A DNA stretch of 10,145 nucleotides from Spirogloea muscicola (GCA_009602725.1 WELB01000183.1:59939-70083), one strand, 5' to 3'; shown: positions 1 to 8,875, numbered from the stretch's first letter. Made by a program: numbers and translations. The notes: generated by a model from the sequence alone, not told the origin.

Positions 1-3000
1 CCGCAAGCGCCGGCGGCGGCGGCGCTGCGAACGCCGTCGCCGGCGCGCTCTTCTCTCCGGCCGACTGGGCGGTGATGTACGTTGCGCACGCGCGGGCGGT
101 GGTGGCCGTGGACCTGGCCTACGGCGCCGCCATCGGCGTTACGCCGCTGCCGCACCGCGCGCCGCGCCTTGCCGGCCTGCTCGCGATCGCCGCCGACGGC
201 CGCCTCCTGCTCGCCACGAACGTCGATGGCATGCTCTCGGCCTGGCTGCGCCGCCCGTGAGCTTCCGAACCCCTGTCGTGTGCCGGGTTGTCCAAGTGCA
301 TGTGGCATGCGACTGCCGCCGCAGTTGAGAGGTGCTCATTGGCACCGCCGTGTTGCCACAGCGGTCAGCAAACGTTCGAGCTCTGGCAGGAGGCCACGCT
401 CCTGCCGCAGGCAGCATCCGCAGCGCCGGCGCCCGCGGTTGTGGCCGCCGTAGCTTGCCCCAGCTTCGCAGGGCCGCTGCTGGCCAATGCGGACTGCAAC
501 GACGACGGCAAGGGACCCGTGCCCTCCACCATCGTCCTGGTGGCCCTCACCGACGATGGCAAGCTCTGGCAATGGGCAGTGACCGCCGTCCTGCCGCAGC
601 AGCCCGGCGGCGTTTTTGGCAGCTTCCAAGTGGAGCTGGTGGGACAGATGCACGGCCTGCCCGCGGCTGTCACCGCCGTAGCTGTGCCAGCACCCTCGAT
701 GATTGCCGTCACGCCAGGTCGACTGGCACCTGCCTTGCACTGCTGCCATGGCCATACCTGCGCATGCAAGAAGCCTGTAGCGCTGGAACTGATGCGTTCC
801 TTGTGTACTCGATGACTGCTCGCAGGCGGAGAGGGGGGGGCCAGCCAGCCGGCACCGGCAGCGCCGCTGGTCGCCGTGGGCACCCAGGCGGGCAGCGTGG
901 AGGTCGTGGACCCCGCTGCGGGAGCTGTCGCTGCCTCGTTCTCGCTGCACCCGACTGCAGTGGGGGGCTTGCGCTGGCTTGGCAACACGCGCATCGTCTC
1001 TTTCAGCTCCTCCAAGGTACACAGTCGAAGCTATCACTTGGGAGTGGCACAAAAGGCGTGAGTAGGTAGGGGCTTGAGATCGTCATGCTTGGTAGGGGCT
1101 TGAGATCGTCATGCTTCCCCATGGTTGGTTGTGCAGCGGCACTCCCACGACCATTGAGCAGCTGCAGCTGCAGCGCCGGCTCTGTGTGGGCATGTGGTGC
1201 AGGTGAAGGGCAAGACTGGCGGGTTTGCCAACGTGCTGGTGGTGACGTGCGCTAGCAGCGGGCGTAGCGCGCACTTCCGGCAGCGTGCCGCCCCGGACCG
1301 GTCGCCCGTGCAGAGCTTGCGCGCCTCGCCCTCCGGCCGCTACCTTCTCGTGCTCTTCCGCGAGGCCGCCGCCGAGGCCTGGGCGATGACGCGCGTGCCC
1401 CAGCTGGTCAGGCTGATGCTCTCCTCCCTCAGGTGGCCAAAGCAACACGGCCTCAGGTGTTGCCTTCAGGCAGGTGAAGTCATGAGCTGATAATTCTTTG
1501 TCAACGATGTGCAGCTGCGATCGCTGGCGCTGCCGTTCACAGTGCTGGAGTGGGCGCTGCCCTCGGCCAGCACTTCGCCAGGGCCGCCCACTGCCCCCTC
1601 CACCCCGGGCCACCACGAGCGCAGCTCCATCGCAGCCTCCGCAGCTGCCGCTGATGCTGCTGCAGCTGCCGCAGCAGCATCAGCGGCCTCACCACTGAGC
1701 CCACCAGGTCGCGACGCACCTCAAGCTGTCCCCATTCATCTCAGCCGACGCTATCGTGACCTAGCCGCTACCAGGGTCACAAGTTATGCTTGTTGAAGGG
1801 GCTGTTTGTGCGTCCGAGGAGCCAGGTGCCTCTCAGCAATCGGAGCCCTCCGAGAGTTTCGCATTCGCCCTCATCAATGGCTCCCTAGGCGTCTTCGAGC
1901 TCCGAGGGCGCCGCATGCGTGACTTTCGGTAAGCGACCAATTCAAAAGGCACTTTCTGTGTGCTGAGGACGCAAAGGATGGCCCCTATGTCGCGGAGCGC
2001 CAAACATTTCAATCTAGACCTGCACCACAGACTGACAGCGCAGGCGAATTGGATCCTGCAGGCCCAAGTGGCCAGCCTCGTCCTTCATCACTGCTGATGT
2101 CCTCGTTACGGCCATGGCCTACCGCACACCGCACGTGGTGCGCAGCCCATACTTGACCCTACGCTTACCTGGATTGGAGGGTGACCACAGACTGACCTAC
2201 CTGCTGTGGTTGTGATGTCAACTGAGAAGGTGATGGGCGACCGACTGGGGACGGTGCGATGGTGGGACGTGAGCAGCGGCAAGGCCTTTTCATTCGGCAC
2301 TCACAGGGGTGCAGTGCACAGGATCAAATTTGTACCTGGGCAACCGCCGGCCGCCAATGCCAGGGGCTGCGTTGTGGCCCTCTTTGCCAGCAAGACTCTC
2401 GCAATCTATGACCTGGCGAGTGCCCAACCTGAGCCAGAGGCAAGTTGTTCTGGTCAAGCTCAACGTGGCAGCCAAGGCTATCATCAGTTCTGACCGCGCA
2501 CCTTGCTCCGCATGTGATTGCCATGCAGGCGACTGGCCACCCAGTGGCGGATGCTGTGCAGCCTGCACAGCACAGTGCATTGCTCCTTGTAGACCTGGAC
2601 TGGCTGCCACCGTGCCTCCCTTTCCCCTTCCAGCTTCTGGAGCATGAGCACCTGCTGTGCGCCGCCTCTGCGGACGGCTCGCTCCGCTTGCTCTTCGTCC
2701 AGATGGGGAGCCACAAGTGCGTGACTTGCCGATCGAGCTACAGGGTAGCCTGCCGTTACATTGGTCATGATCTTGTTGACATCTTGATTGACTTCCTTGA
2801 GGAAGCCTCATACATGTGTGTTGTGCAGGAAGTCAAGAGAAAGCAAGAAGGCAAAAGAGGATGTGCTTATGGCGCCACACATGCTCGCAAGCTTGCCTGA
2901 GTGCAGCAGCCCTATTGAGCCTCTGACTGCAGCGCCGTTTCTGCCCTTTGCTCATGCTCTCGTCAGTATACCACTCCTTATTCATGTCTGAATGAAGGTG

Positions 3001-5347
3001 GCCCACTGATGCAGCTCCCGACTCTTTCTTGTGGATCCTTGCTTTGATCAGGGGTTCTCACAACCCTTTGATGCCTCGTGCTCTGGGTCCAGGCGCTAAG
3101 GCTTCTGCTCCAGATGGGAGTGCGCCTGGACTGGCTGCTGTTGGACACAGCCAGCACAGCTGGCGACACATCGGAGCACTTCAAAGACCTCAGAGGGGTA
3201 TCTGACTCGTACTTGAAACTCTGCAGGGTATTCGCTTACCACCTATGCCCCTCAGTTCCAGCAACCAGGACCTTGTGAGCTTGATGTGATTTGCTTAGTG
3301 GTGGTTGTCCTGCAGCATCTATTGGGGGAGGCTGTGCTTCCATGCATGGAGGAGCCCGGCGTGCCCGAGGTCCTGCTCAAGGCTCTGGAGCCGCACCGTT
3401 CATTAGGTATCTCACATGCAGGACTTGCGGGCTTCACATTGCAGGCCATAGGGATGAGGGCCATGATTTCAGTGAAGTTGAGCAGTCTCTTGAGTGCTCG
3501 TAGAGGGAACACATTGTTCTATACGATGTCCTCATCAAAGCTGTGACCCCATGTCTCAAGCCACTCGTGCAGCTTAGCAAGTAGGAAATCTGATGTTCTT
3601 GTCTGCCACGGACACGGTAAATGTGACTTGGGCACTACGTGGGCTAACTCTGTGAAAGAAAGCCTGCAGGGAAGATAATGTCGGCAGATGCAGCTCAAGA
3701 CTACGCAGCGGTGAGCAATCATGGCCCAGCAGCCCGTTGTGCCTTTGCAGCGGCGTATTTAGGGGAGTTGCCAGAGGCCGAATTCTGGGCCAGCTTGGAC
3801 GCAACGCTCACAACTACCTACAAGCAGGTAGCATGCCTAGCCGGTTTTTCAGTGTCCAGGTTTTGCGGGTCCAAGGCTATACTCTGAATTCCTGTGTTCC
3901 AATCTAATTGTTTTAATAGAGCCACACGACATCTTCAAGGACCGTGTGCAGGACTCCCCTTTGTCTGCAGGAGTTGCACAAAGTTGAGGAGCTTCACTTG
4001 CACTCAGACGACAAGAAGCTGTCACAACCAACAGTCATCAATGATGACAGGCAGGAAGCTGCATCCAAGGCGCTTCATCCTCCCAGAGGGACAGATACTC
4101 AGGCCTCTACTGAAGGCGTGGCAACTTCCTTACACCAGGTGAGCACTACGTGCTCGTCTCTGCAGCCAGGAAAGCTATTATGCTATGGTGGTGCTTGATA
4201 TGACTAGCAGGCAGATCCTTGCATACTCTTCTCTGTTTCAAGTGATTCATGCAAATTTAGAAGCAACCCTTGAGTGCAGCCGACGGGAAAGACATGGGCG
4301 AAGGACGATGCTGTGCGAGCAAAGGCCTTGGAGCGCATCAAGTGGCACGGCAAGCTCACCGGCACCGATGCCATTCAGAAGCGCGTGCACGAGTATGTGC
4401 CTGCCTACAACGAGCTGGACACTGCCTGGCAATTGCAGGTCATGGTTGCTGCTGCTGCTGAGGCCTCATGAGGTGCGGTGGTGGCAGGTCCGTGGCGGTG
4501 GGCGACTATGAAGCTGCCGTGACTCTGCTGCTTGCCTCACCACCCGACGGGCCAAGCTTTCTACAGGATGCTCTGCGAGCTGTGGCACTCGCATCCTCTG
4601 TGTCGCCCGCCATGCATCAGCTAGCCATCAAGGTGGTCTCCTTGGCGGGCACTGCTCTCTTCAGGCCCCTCATACAAGCAACTGAGCTCCATTCGGCCCT
4701 GTGCTTGACTAAGAGCAGCTTGTGGAGGCGGGTGACGCGTGCAGGTAGTGGCAGCCAACATGGTGGCTGCTGAGGACCCTCTAGCGGGCACGCACCTCCT
4801 CTGTGCTGTTGGCGCATATGCAGAGGCCTGCTCCCAGGTCAGATGTCTGCTACGCTCTTTGCACGGGTCTACTCGGCCAATTATAATTGTAGTACTTTCC
4901 CAAGCATTAACCAAGTCCATGGCACTGTGGTGGCCGCTGCAGCTGCAAGATGCGGGCCGGTGGGTGGACGCCGCCACACTGGCGGCGTGCCACCTGGCAC
5001 CCGTCGAGCGGAGTCGCGTGCTTGTTCGGTGGGCGCAGCACCTGCTCCATGTGGAGTGCCAGCTGTGGCGAGCACTCCCGCTCTTCCTCAGGGCCGGGGC
5101 AGTTGTGGACGCACTCCGGGCACTGCGAGACGCTGAGATGCCAGACGCTGCTGCCATGCTGCTGCTGGCACTGTGCTGGCAGGAAGCAAAAGTGGGTCAT
5201 GACGGCATCGCCTTTGGCAGCGGCGAGCTGCGGTTGCCCAAAGAGCTCCGTGAGCGGGATGAAGAGGTGCGCACATTGGGCGAGTACTACAAGCACTACC
5301 AGCGGTCGCTGGCTCACCTTTGCTCCGCCATGGCGCCATCCCCGTGA
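1..5347 (+). CDS. WDR11: WDR11-like WD-repeat protein, 18 exons, 5' partial
   Basis: Exons by frame and splice signals: 1-256, 362-717, 826-1016, 1203-1406, 1515-1707, 1775-1928, 2062-2137, 2230-2439, 2529-2716, 2829-2961, 3093-3197, 3316-3406, 3670-3827, 3971-4138, 4280-4392, 4488-4632, 4745-4837, 4943-5347. All phases join without a stop and give 1078 residues. Residues 1-85 end the first beta-propeller (AVVAVDLAYGAAIGV). Residues 86 to about 650 form the second, with WD-like blades such as GDRLGTVRWWDVSSGK and ADGSLRLL. The rest is the helical solenoid; RVHE-SVAVGDYEAAVTLLL, VVAANMV and LQDAGRWVDAATLAA read like plant WDR11, and VPEVLLKALEPHRS joins to PAARCAFAAAYLGE as expected. Animal WDR11 is about 1220 residues, so roughly the first 300 or more lie upstream. 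In animals it works with FAM91A1 at the trans-Golgi, capturing endosome-derived vesicles; that role here is inferred. Odd points: an alanine-rich insert (about 365-390) and one GC-AG intron. Family call is firm; single junctions less so. Confidence 0.9.
1017..1202 (+). other. WDR11 intron 3 carrying a tandem duplication
   Basis: Donor CCAAG|GTACAC and acceptor GGTGCAG|GTGAAG leave the frame intact (phase 0), joining VSFSSSK to VKGKTGGF. At 186 bases it is among the longer introns of this gene, and 52 of those bases are a two-copy tandem repeat. Alternative CTGCAG acceptors exist upstream in the intron, but the frame and fit to the family favour 1202. Confidence 0.75.
1065..1116 (+). repeat. 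Perfect 26-bp tandem duplication (2 copies) in intron
   Basis: Copy 1 is 1065-1090 and copy 2 is 1091-1116; each starts GGTAGGGGCT and ends TCGTCATGCTT, with no mismatch between them. The repeat lies wholly inside WDR11 intron 3, so it does not touch the protein. Perfect identity suggests a recent slip or local duplication, or a copying error in the assembly. Confidence 0.95.
1647..1687 (+). repeat. 17-bp perfect inverted repeat (hairpin) in WDR11 exon 5
   Basis: The arm 1647-1663 is the exact reverse complement of 1671-1687, separated by the 7-base loop AGCTGCC. It lies in the stretch coding for an alanine-rich linker (ADAAAAAAAASAAS), built from GCT, GCA and GCC codons, just before the short intron at 1708-1774. 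A stable stem could form in the transcript. It may be only a by-product of mixed GCN and GCA/GCT codons. Confidence 0.85.
1708..1774 (+). other. WDR11 intron 5, short and less certain
   Basis: Some removal of sequence is needed here: the upstream frame hits TGA at 1794 and the downstream frame is closed by TAG at 1762. Donor CACCAG|GTCGCG with acceptor CTACCAG|GGTCAC gives a legal phase 1 join and a 67-base intron, the shortest in the window, with a branch-like GTGAC at 1756-1760. Both flanks are poorly conserved linker, so homology cannot confirm the exact sites. Confidence 0.55.
2440..2528 (+). other. WDR11 intron 8, probable GC-AG intron
   Basis: The join CCAGAG|GCAAGT to CATGCAG|GCGACT is in phase 0 and connects SAQPEPE to ATGHPVADAV, leading into LLLVDLDWLP, which fits the family. 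The donor GCAAGT is the usual form of a GC donor, with an AG before it and AAGT after. The nearby GT sites at 2444 and 2453 do not restore the frame with any good acceptor. The intron is 89 bases long. Confidence 0.7.
4393..4487 (+). other. WDR11 intron 15, starting with an open reading frame
   Basis: The frame stays open past the donor CACGA|GTATGT for about 25 codons, so the intron is easy to miss. Joining 4392 to 4488 gives RVHE followed by SVAVGDYEAAV, which is the plant WDR11 arrangement. A second donor-like site, TTGCAG|GTCATG at 4439, leaves only 49 bases and the wrong phase. The acceptor is GGTGGCAG|GTCCG. Confidence 0.8.
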
Positions 5348-5360
5348 TGGCTGTCAGACC

Positions 5361-5366
5361 AATAAA
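5361..5366 (+). terminator. AATAAA, possible poly(A) signal for WDR11
   Basis: AATAAA begins 14 bases after the WDR11 stop codon. It is a classic eukaryotic poly(A) hexamer, but green algae more often use TGTAA, and this would give a very short 3' UTR. It is listed as one of two candidates. Confidence 0.3.
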
Positions 5367-5693
5367 AGCACCGTGCACTTCATCGCCACTGCACAAAGTT
5401 ATGCTTCAAATTGGTGAGCAATTGACCCAGCTGTCTAGCTTGTCAATTGGAAGCCAGCCTTTTGACTGCTTGTAGCTGCTGGCTGGACTCTTCACAGTGT
5501 ACTTGTTATGCACCAGCCACCTGGGCCGTGTCAGCAATGGGATTCGATGAGCAGGTTGAGTACTTGCACCGGATGTAGATAAATGAGGAGCACTCTCTCT
5601 CTGCAGAAGCACTGCACACATTGATGGCACAAGTCCACTGCCACCAGGCAATGGCTGAGCCATTTCTCTGTAGAGTAATCACCGTGACAGTCT

Positions 5694-5698
5694 TGTAA
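5694..5698 (+). terminator. TGTAA, candidate green-algal poly(A) signal for WDR11
   Basis: TGTAA is the usual polyadenylation signal in well-studied green algae. This copy lies about 350 bases after the WDR11 stop, a plausible 3' UTR length, and is the only TGTAA I noticed between that stop and dapF on the plus strand. A five-base match alone is weak. Confidence 0.4.
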
Positions 5699-6371
5699 GC
5701 AGGGTTGTAGGCTATTACAGCTCCCTTTGTCCCCTCCCCAGCTAGCTACAGCACTTTCTATGCACTGGGCCTATGCTTGGCTTGAGTAAGGCCCAGAATT
5801 GTTGTTCATGGCCCAAAGCTCTACTTACGACGCAGACGGGCTCAGTTGAGCTGGACGAGCGGAGCAGGTAAAGTATTCAACAATTCCAACACTCCCTCTC
5901 GTGAGGTCCCCATTCCTTGGCGCTCTTTCAGGCCTCCACTTGAGAAACTTGATCGCAGACAGCAATGGCAAACAGTCCTTTGAGACCTTGGCCATTCTTT
6001 TGGGCTGGCCTCTCACAGCCACTGCTGTCAATCTGGAAGAGCTGTTTCATTTCCTAATTAGTAAAGTTGTCAGCAGTCATGTCTGCTGTGCTGACAGACC
6101 CAGAGAAGACCTCTCCACTCTCTACCTTCTCCCTGGCAATGTGGTACTCTATAGCAATACTGCGAGCATGATGAACAGGACAGATGGACTATAGACCCTT
6201 GGTGATGACTGAAGATAAGAGTAGAGTGGGAACCCGCAAACGAGAACCTGGCTTTTCCACAGCCCTCCACCCCAGGTTTAGAGAAGCCGTTTTCGTTGGG
6301 GCCCGTTAGACGACGGAGAGCAACCGGGAACCGGCCCCAGCCCCAGCTTCGCACCGAGACCAGGCCTAGCC

Positions 6372-6395
6372 CCGCCGCCGCCGCCGCCGCCGCCG
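6372..6395 (+). repeat. (CCG)8 trinucleotide repeat in dapF 5' leader
   Basis: Eight uninterrupted CCG units lie 20 bases before the dapF start codon, inside a very GC-rich leader (GGCCGCGGGCGCGGCG follows). Such a tract could fold in the mRNA leader and is prone to length change. An unresolved base follows at 6421. Confidence 0.95.
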
Positions 6396-6415
6396 GCCGC
6401 GGGCGCGGCGCCTCC

Positions 6416-8875
6416 ATGGCNCCGGCCATCAGCGCCACGCGCCCGACCGCCGCCTCCGCACGCCCGGCTCTCCAGTGAGCCCGAGGCTGCTGCTCCCCCT
6501 TTCCTTCCCCATTCTCCGGCTCCCTCTCTCGTCGGCTCTCCTGACGTTCCTGGCCCGTCGCCGCGCAGTGCACGAGCCCTCGTCGGCGGCTCCCTCGGGC
6601 GAGGAGCAGCACGCCCGGCACCCCGCCGCCAAGGCCTGGCAGGCCACACGCGGTGACGGGGTGGGACCCCAGCCCCTCTACGCTCGTCCTCCCGCCCCAA
6701 TGGCGGGGCGCCGCTCGCTCGTCGGCCCTCTGGCCTCTGCTGGCACCTGTGCTGGAGCTGAGGCGGCCTGCCAGCATGCAGGACGCGCTGCGCTTCGTCA
6801 AGTACCACGGCCTCGGCAACGACTTCCTCCTGGTGTGCTGCTTGCCGCAGCCAGCCGTCGTCGGCGCTGCCGGCGCAGCCTCCGTAGCCGCGGCCACGCT
6901 TGCGCAGCTGGCGCCGGCTCATGGGGTGCTGAGGCTGAGACCCCGACATCTCCTCTCCGGGCTGCAGGTAGACAACCGAGAGTCGCCGCAGCTCAAGATA
7001 ACGACGCAGCAGGCTGTGCGCCTCTGCGACCGCAACTTTGGCGTCGGTGGCGATGGCGTCATCTTCGTGCTCCCTGGGGAAGGTGGCGCGGACTACACCA
7101 TGCGCATCATCAATTCTGATGGCAGCGAGCCTGAGGTCCGCTCGCGGCCGAGCTCCTGCTGGACGACACGCCAAGGGCAGTGCAATTGAGCTGCCGCAGA
7201 GCCCTCAAATTTCCGTCATCTCTTGGCTGCTTGCTGCTAAGTGAGGGCCGGTGCTTGGACTGCAGATGTGCGGCAACGGGCTGCGGTGCTATGCCAAGTT
7301 TGTGGCAGAACTGGAGGGTGCCCAGAGCCGAGAGAGGTGCCTGCTTGCTCTGGCGCTGCTGTGCTGCCTGATGTGCTACAGGACCTGCAGCATGTTTGCA
7401 CGAGGCCATTGGAGGGACAGGACAGCCCATACCTGGGACTGAGCATGGAGCCTGCTGCTGCCACTTGGCTGCGTTGGCCGCAGCTACATAGTCCACACTC
7501 TTGGCGGCCCCATGGTCCCCACACTCCGCGATGACGGCCAGGTCTTTCCCGCTACCGCCCCTCGAGCGCTGCCCATCTTGTGCTTGATTTCACCGTGCCC
7601 TGCCGCTGGAGGGCTGTCTGCGAGTGACACTGCATCACCTAAAGTAGCCTGGATAGGATTGGGGCAGGTGGTGGTGGACATGGGTCCACCGATCCTGGAG
7701 CCCGCGCTTGTGCCAACCACGCTGCCCGCCAACTCGCCAGCGGGCGCGGTAGTGCGGGCGCCACTGGAGGTTGCTGGCGCAACTTGGCTCGTCACAGCTG
7801 TCAGCATGGGCAACCCGCACTGTGTCACCTTTGGCCTGGCCGACGGCACGGTAAGGATTTGCAAGTTCTTAACAAGACTCCATTGCTGGCCAGGACAATG
7901 TGCCGGCAATCAAGAGTAATGCTGGTGGATGTGTTGTCGGTGGTGATCATCTGCAGGATCTCGACTTAAGCTCCCTCCGATTGGAGGACATCGGCCCCCA
8001 GTTCGAGCACCACCAATCTTTTCCGTCTCGCGTCAATACTGGTACTTCCCCTTCCTGATTGGCTACAATTTGAATAAGCGCTTACTCTCTTCAGGCTGAG
8101 CCTTACTTTCTGAGCTGCAGAATGGTAATTTCCATCAGTGCTGCCTGTTGACTTGACCTGCAACTCCCTGCACACCGTGAGTTCGTAGACAACAGCCTTT
8201 CCCTGCTCAGCCTGCATGGATTGTGTATTCCAGAATTTGTAGAGGTTCTGACAAGGAAGCACCTCAAGATGCGGGTTTGGGAGCGGGGCGCAGGTACCAG
8301 TCCATATATCTGAGACACCTTGAACTTGCGCGAGAAATCTAAGAAGTTCGTTTTCGGCAGGTCCTTTACTTGTTGCAGTGAGCTCATTTGGGTGAGCCTG
8401 GGAGCAGGGGCCACGCTGGCGTGCGGGACGGGTGCGTGTGCGTTGGTTGTGGCTGCCGTGCTGGAGGGGCACTCGGAGCGGGTATCATGCTCTCACGTCC
8501 CTTGGCCTGAGCGCACATGCCAAAGTCGTGCAGGATCTCTTCACAGTAGAGTTGGCAATCTCCGTTTAGGGTCGTTGCTTGATCTTGTCAAGGGTTCAGA
8601 AGCAGATGGAGGACCTTTTCTTGGTAGGCTTCAGAAGCAGATGGAGGACCTTTTCTTGGCAGGCTTGCATTGCCCAGACGCTGGGCACACAATCACTTGG
8701 GTGGAGAAGACTGCCGTTGGTCTTGCCGTCCTTGACTCTTGTCTTGTGCACCCCGCAGCAATGCACTGTGGATCTGCCGGGTGGGCCGCTGGAGATTGAG
8801 TGGCGAGAGAGTAATAACCGCGTGTACATGACCGGCCCCGCGGAGGCCGTCTTCTCAGGAACGGCTTACTTGTGA
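6416..8875 (+). CDS. dapF: Diaminopimelate epimerase, plastid type, 11 exons
   Basis: Converts LL- to meso-diaminopimelate, the step before LysA in lysine synthesis, in the plastid of plants and algae. Exons: 6416-6474, 6569-6652, 6775-6832, 6968-7135, 7266-7336, 7484-7541, 7668-7850, 7957-8041, 8234-8293, 8408-8481, 8759-8875; phases agree throughout and give about 338 residues (Arabidopsis enzyme about 360). Residues 1-48 are rich in Ala, Arg, Ser and Pro with no acidic residue, like a transit peptide. The enzyme starts [13 protein letters not shown] (53-65); then [36 protein letters not shown] with catalytic Cys125, [33 protein letters not shown] with catalytic Cys281, and [10 protein letters not shown]. 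It ends FSGTAYL, as plant forms end in SALL. The start ATG is the first in a frame leading to the transit peptide; the first two introns are less certain than the others. Codon 2 reads GCN, alanine whatever the base. Confidence 0.95.
6475..6774 (+). other. dapF introns 1-2 around a small transit-peptide exon
   Basis: Preferred reading: intron 6475-6568 (donor CTCCA|GTGAGC, then a long pyrimidine-rich tract to CGCGCAG), an 84-base exon 6569-6652, and intron 6653-6774 (donor CACGCG|GTGACG, acceptor CTGCCAG). The phases match and give a transit peptide of 48 residues. A simpler alternative removes 6475-6774 as a single intron, also in phase, leaving only about 20 residues. An acceptor at 6762 is also possible. 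Nothing here is conserved enough to decide by homology. Confidence 0.6.
8482..8758 (+). other. dapF intron 10 carrying a tandem duplication
   Basis: Donor GAGCGG|GTATCA and acceptor CCCCGCAG|CAATGC join LEGHSER to QCTVDLPGG in phase 0, exactly as in plant DapF. At 277 bases it is the longest intron in the gene, and 70 of those bases are a two-copy repeat. Confidence 0.9.
8595..8664 (+). repeat. 35-bp tandem duplication (2 copies) in dapF intron
   Basis: Copy 1 is 8595-8629 and copy 2 is 8630-8664; both start TTCAGAAGCAGATGGAGG. They differ at one base, T in copy 1 (8624) against C in copy 2 (8659). The repeat lies wholly within the last intron of dapF. Confidence 0.95.

Larger units (their letters stand above)
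5348..6415. other. Intergenic stretch between WDR11 and dapF
   Basis: No gene is recognised here on either strand. The first part should be WDR11 3' UTR and the last 100-200 bases dapF 5' UTR; the promoter of dapF presumably lies between, but I see no clear TATA box or other motif. The middle (about 5400-6250) is visibly less GC-rich than the flanking exons. Open frames of under 100 codons at 5901-6194 (plus) and 5825-6031 (minus) match no family I know and look like chance. Confidence 0.7.

Noticed and set aside
336-1052. Minus-strand open frames over 200 codons opposite WDR11 exons 2-3
   Set aside because: They overlap exons whose plus-strand frame is supported by homology and splice phase; the reverse frames have no recognisable domain.
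2612-2633. GTGCCT to CCTTCCAG, intron-like 22 bases with a pyrimidine tract in exon 9
   Set aside because: Far too short for splicing, and removing it would break the frame leading into LLCAASADGSLRL.
3407-3669. Protein-like short frames on both strands inside the longest WDR11 intron (263 bases)
   Set aside because: The flanking exons join directly in phase to give the sequence expected from plant homologues, leaving no room for a missing exon; the short frames have stops on both sides and match nothing known.
3711-3750. Possible 40-base intron, GTGAGC to TTTGCAG, inside WDR11 exon 13
   Set aside because: The signals look good, but 40 bases is not a multiple of three and reading straight through gives AVSNHGPAARCAFAAAY, which fits plant WDR11. 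It may be a decoy only.
4878-4889. 12-bp AT-rich palindrome CAATTATAATTG in WDR11 intron 17
   Set aside because: Short, low-complexity and intronic; the lone AT-rich island is mildly odd but gives no testable role.
5901-6194. 97-codon plus-strand open frame in the intergenic stretch
   Set aside because: No recognisable motif and no close splice partner; length is within chance for this region.
6070-7174. Long minus-strand open frames of 275 and 298 codons opposite the dapF 5' region
   Set aside because: They run through the GC-rich leader and the reverse of real dapF exons, cross an N, are compositionally biased (Gly/Arg/Ala) and match no family; typical shadows in GC-rich DNA.
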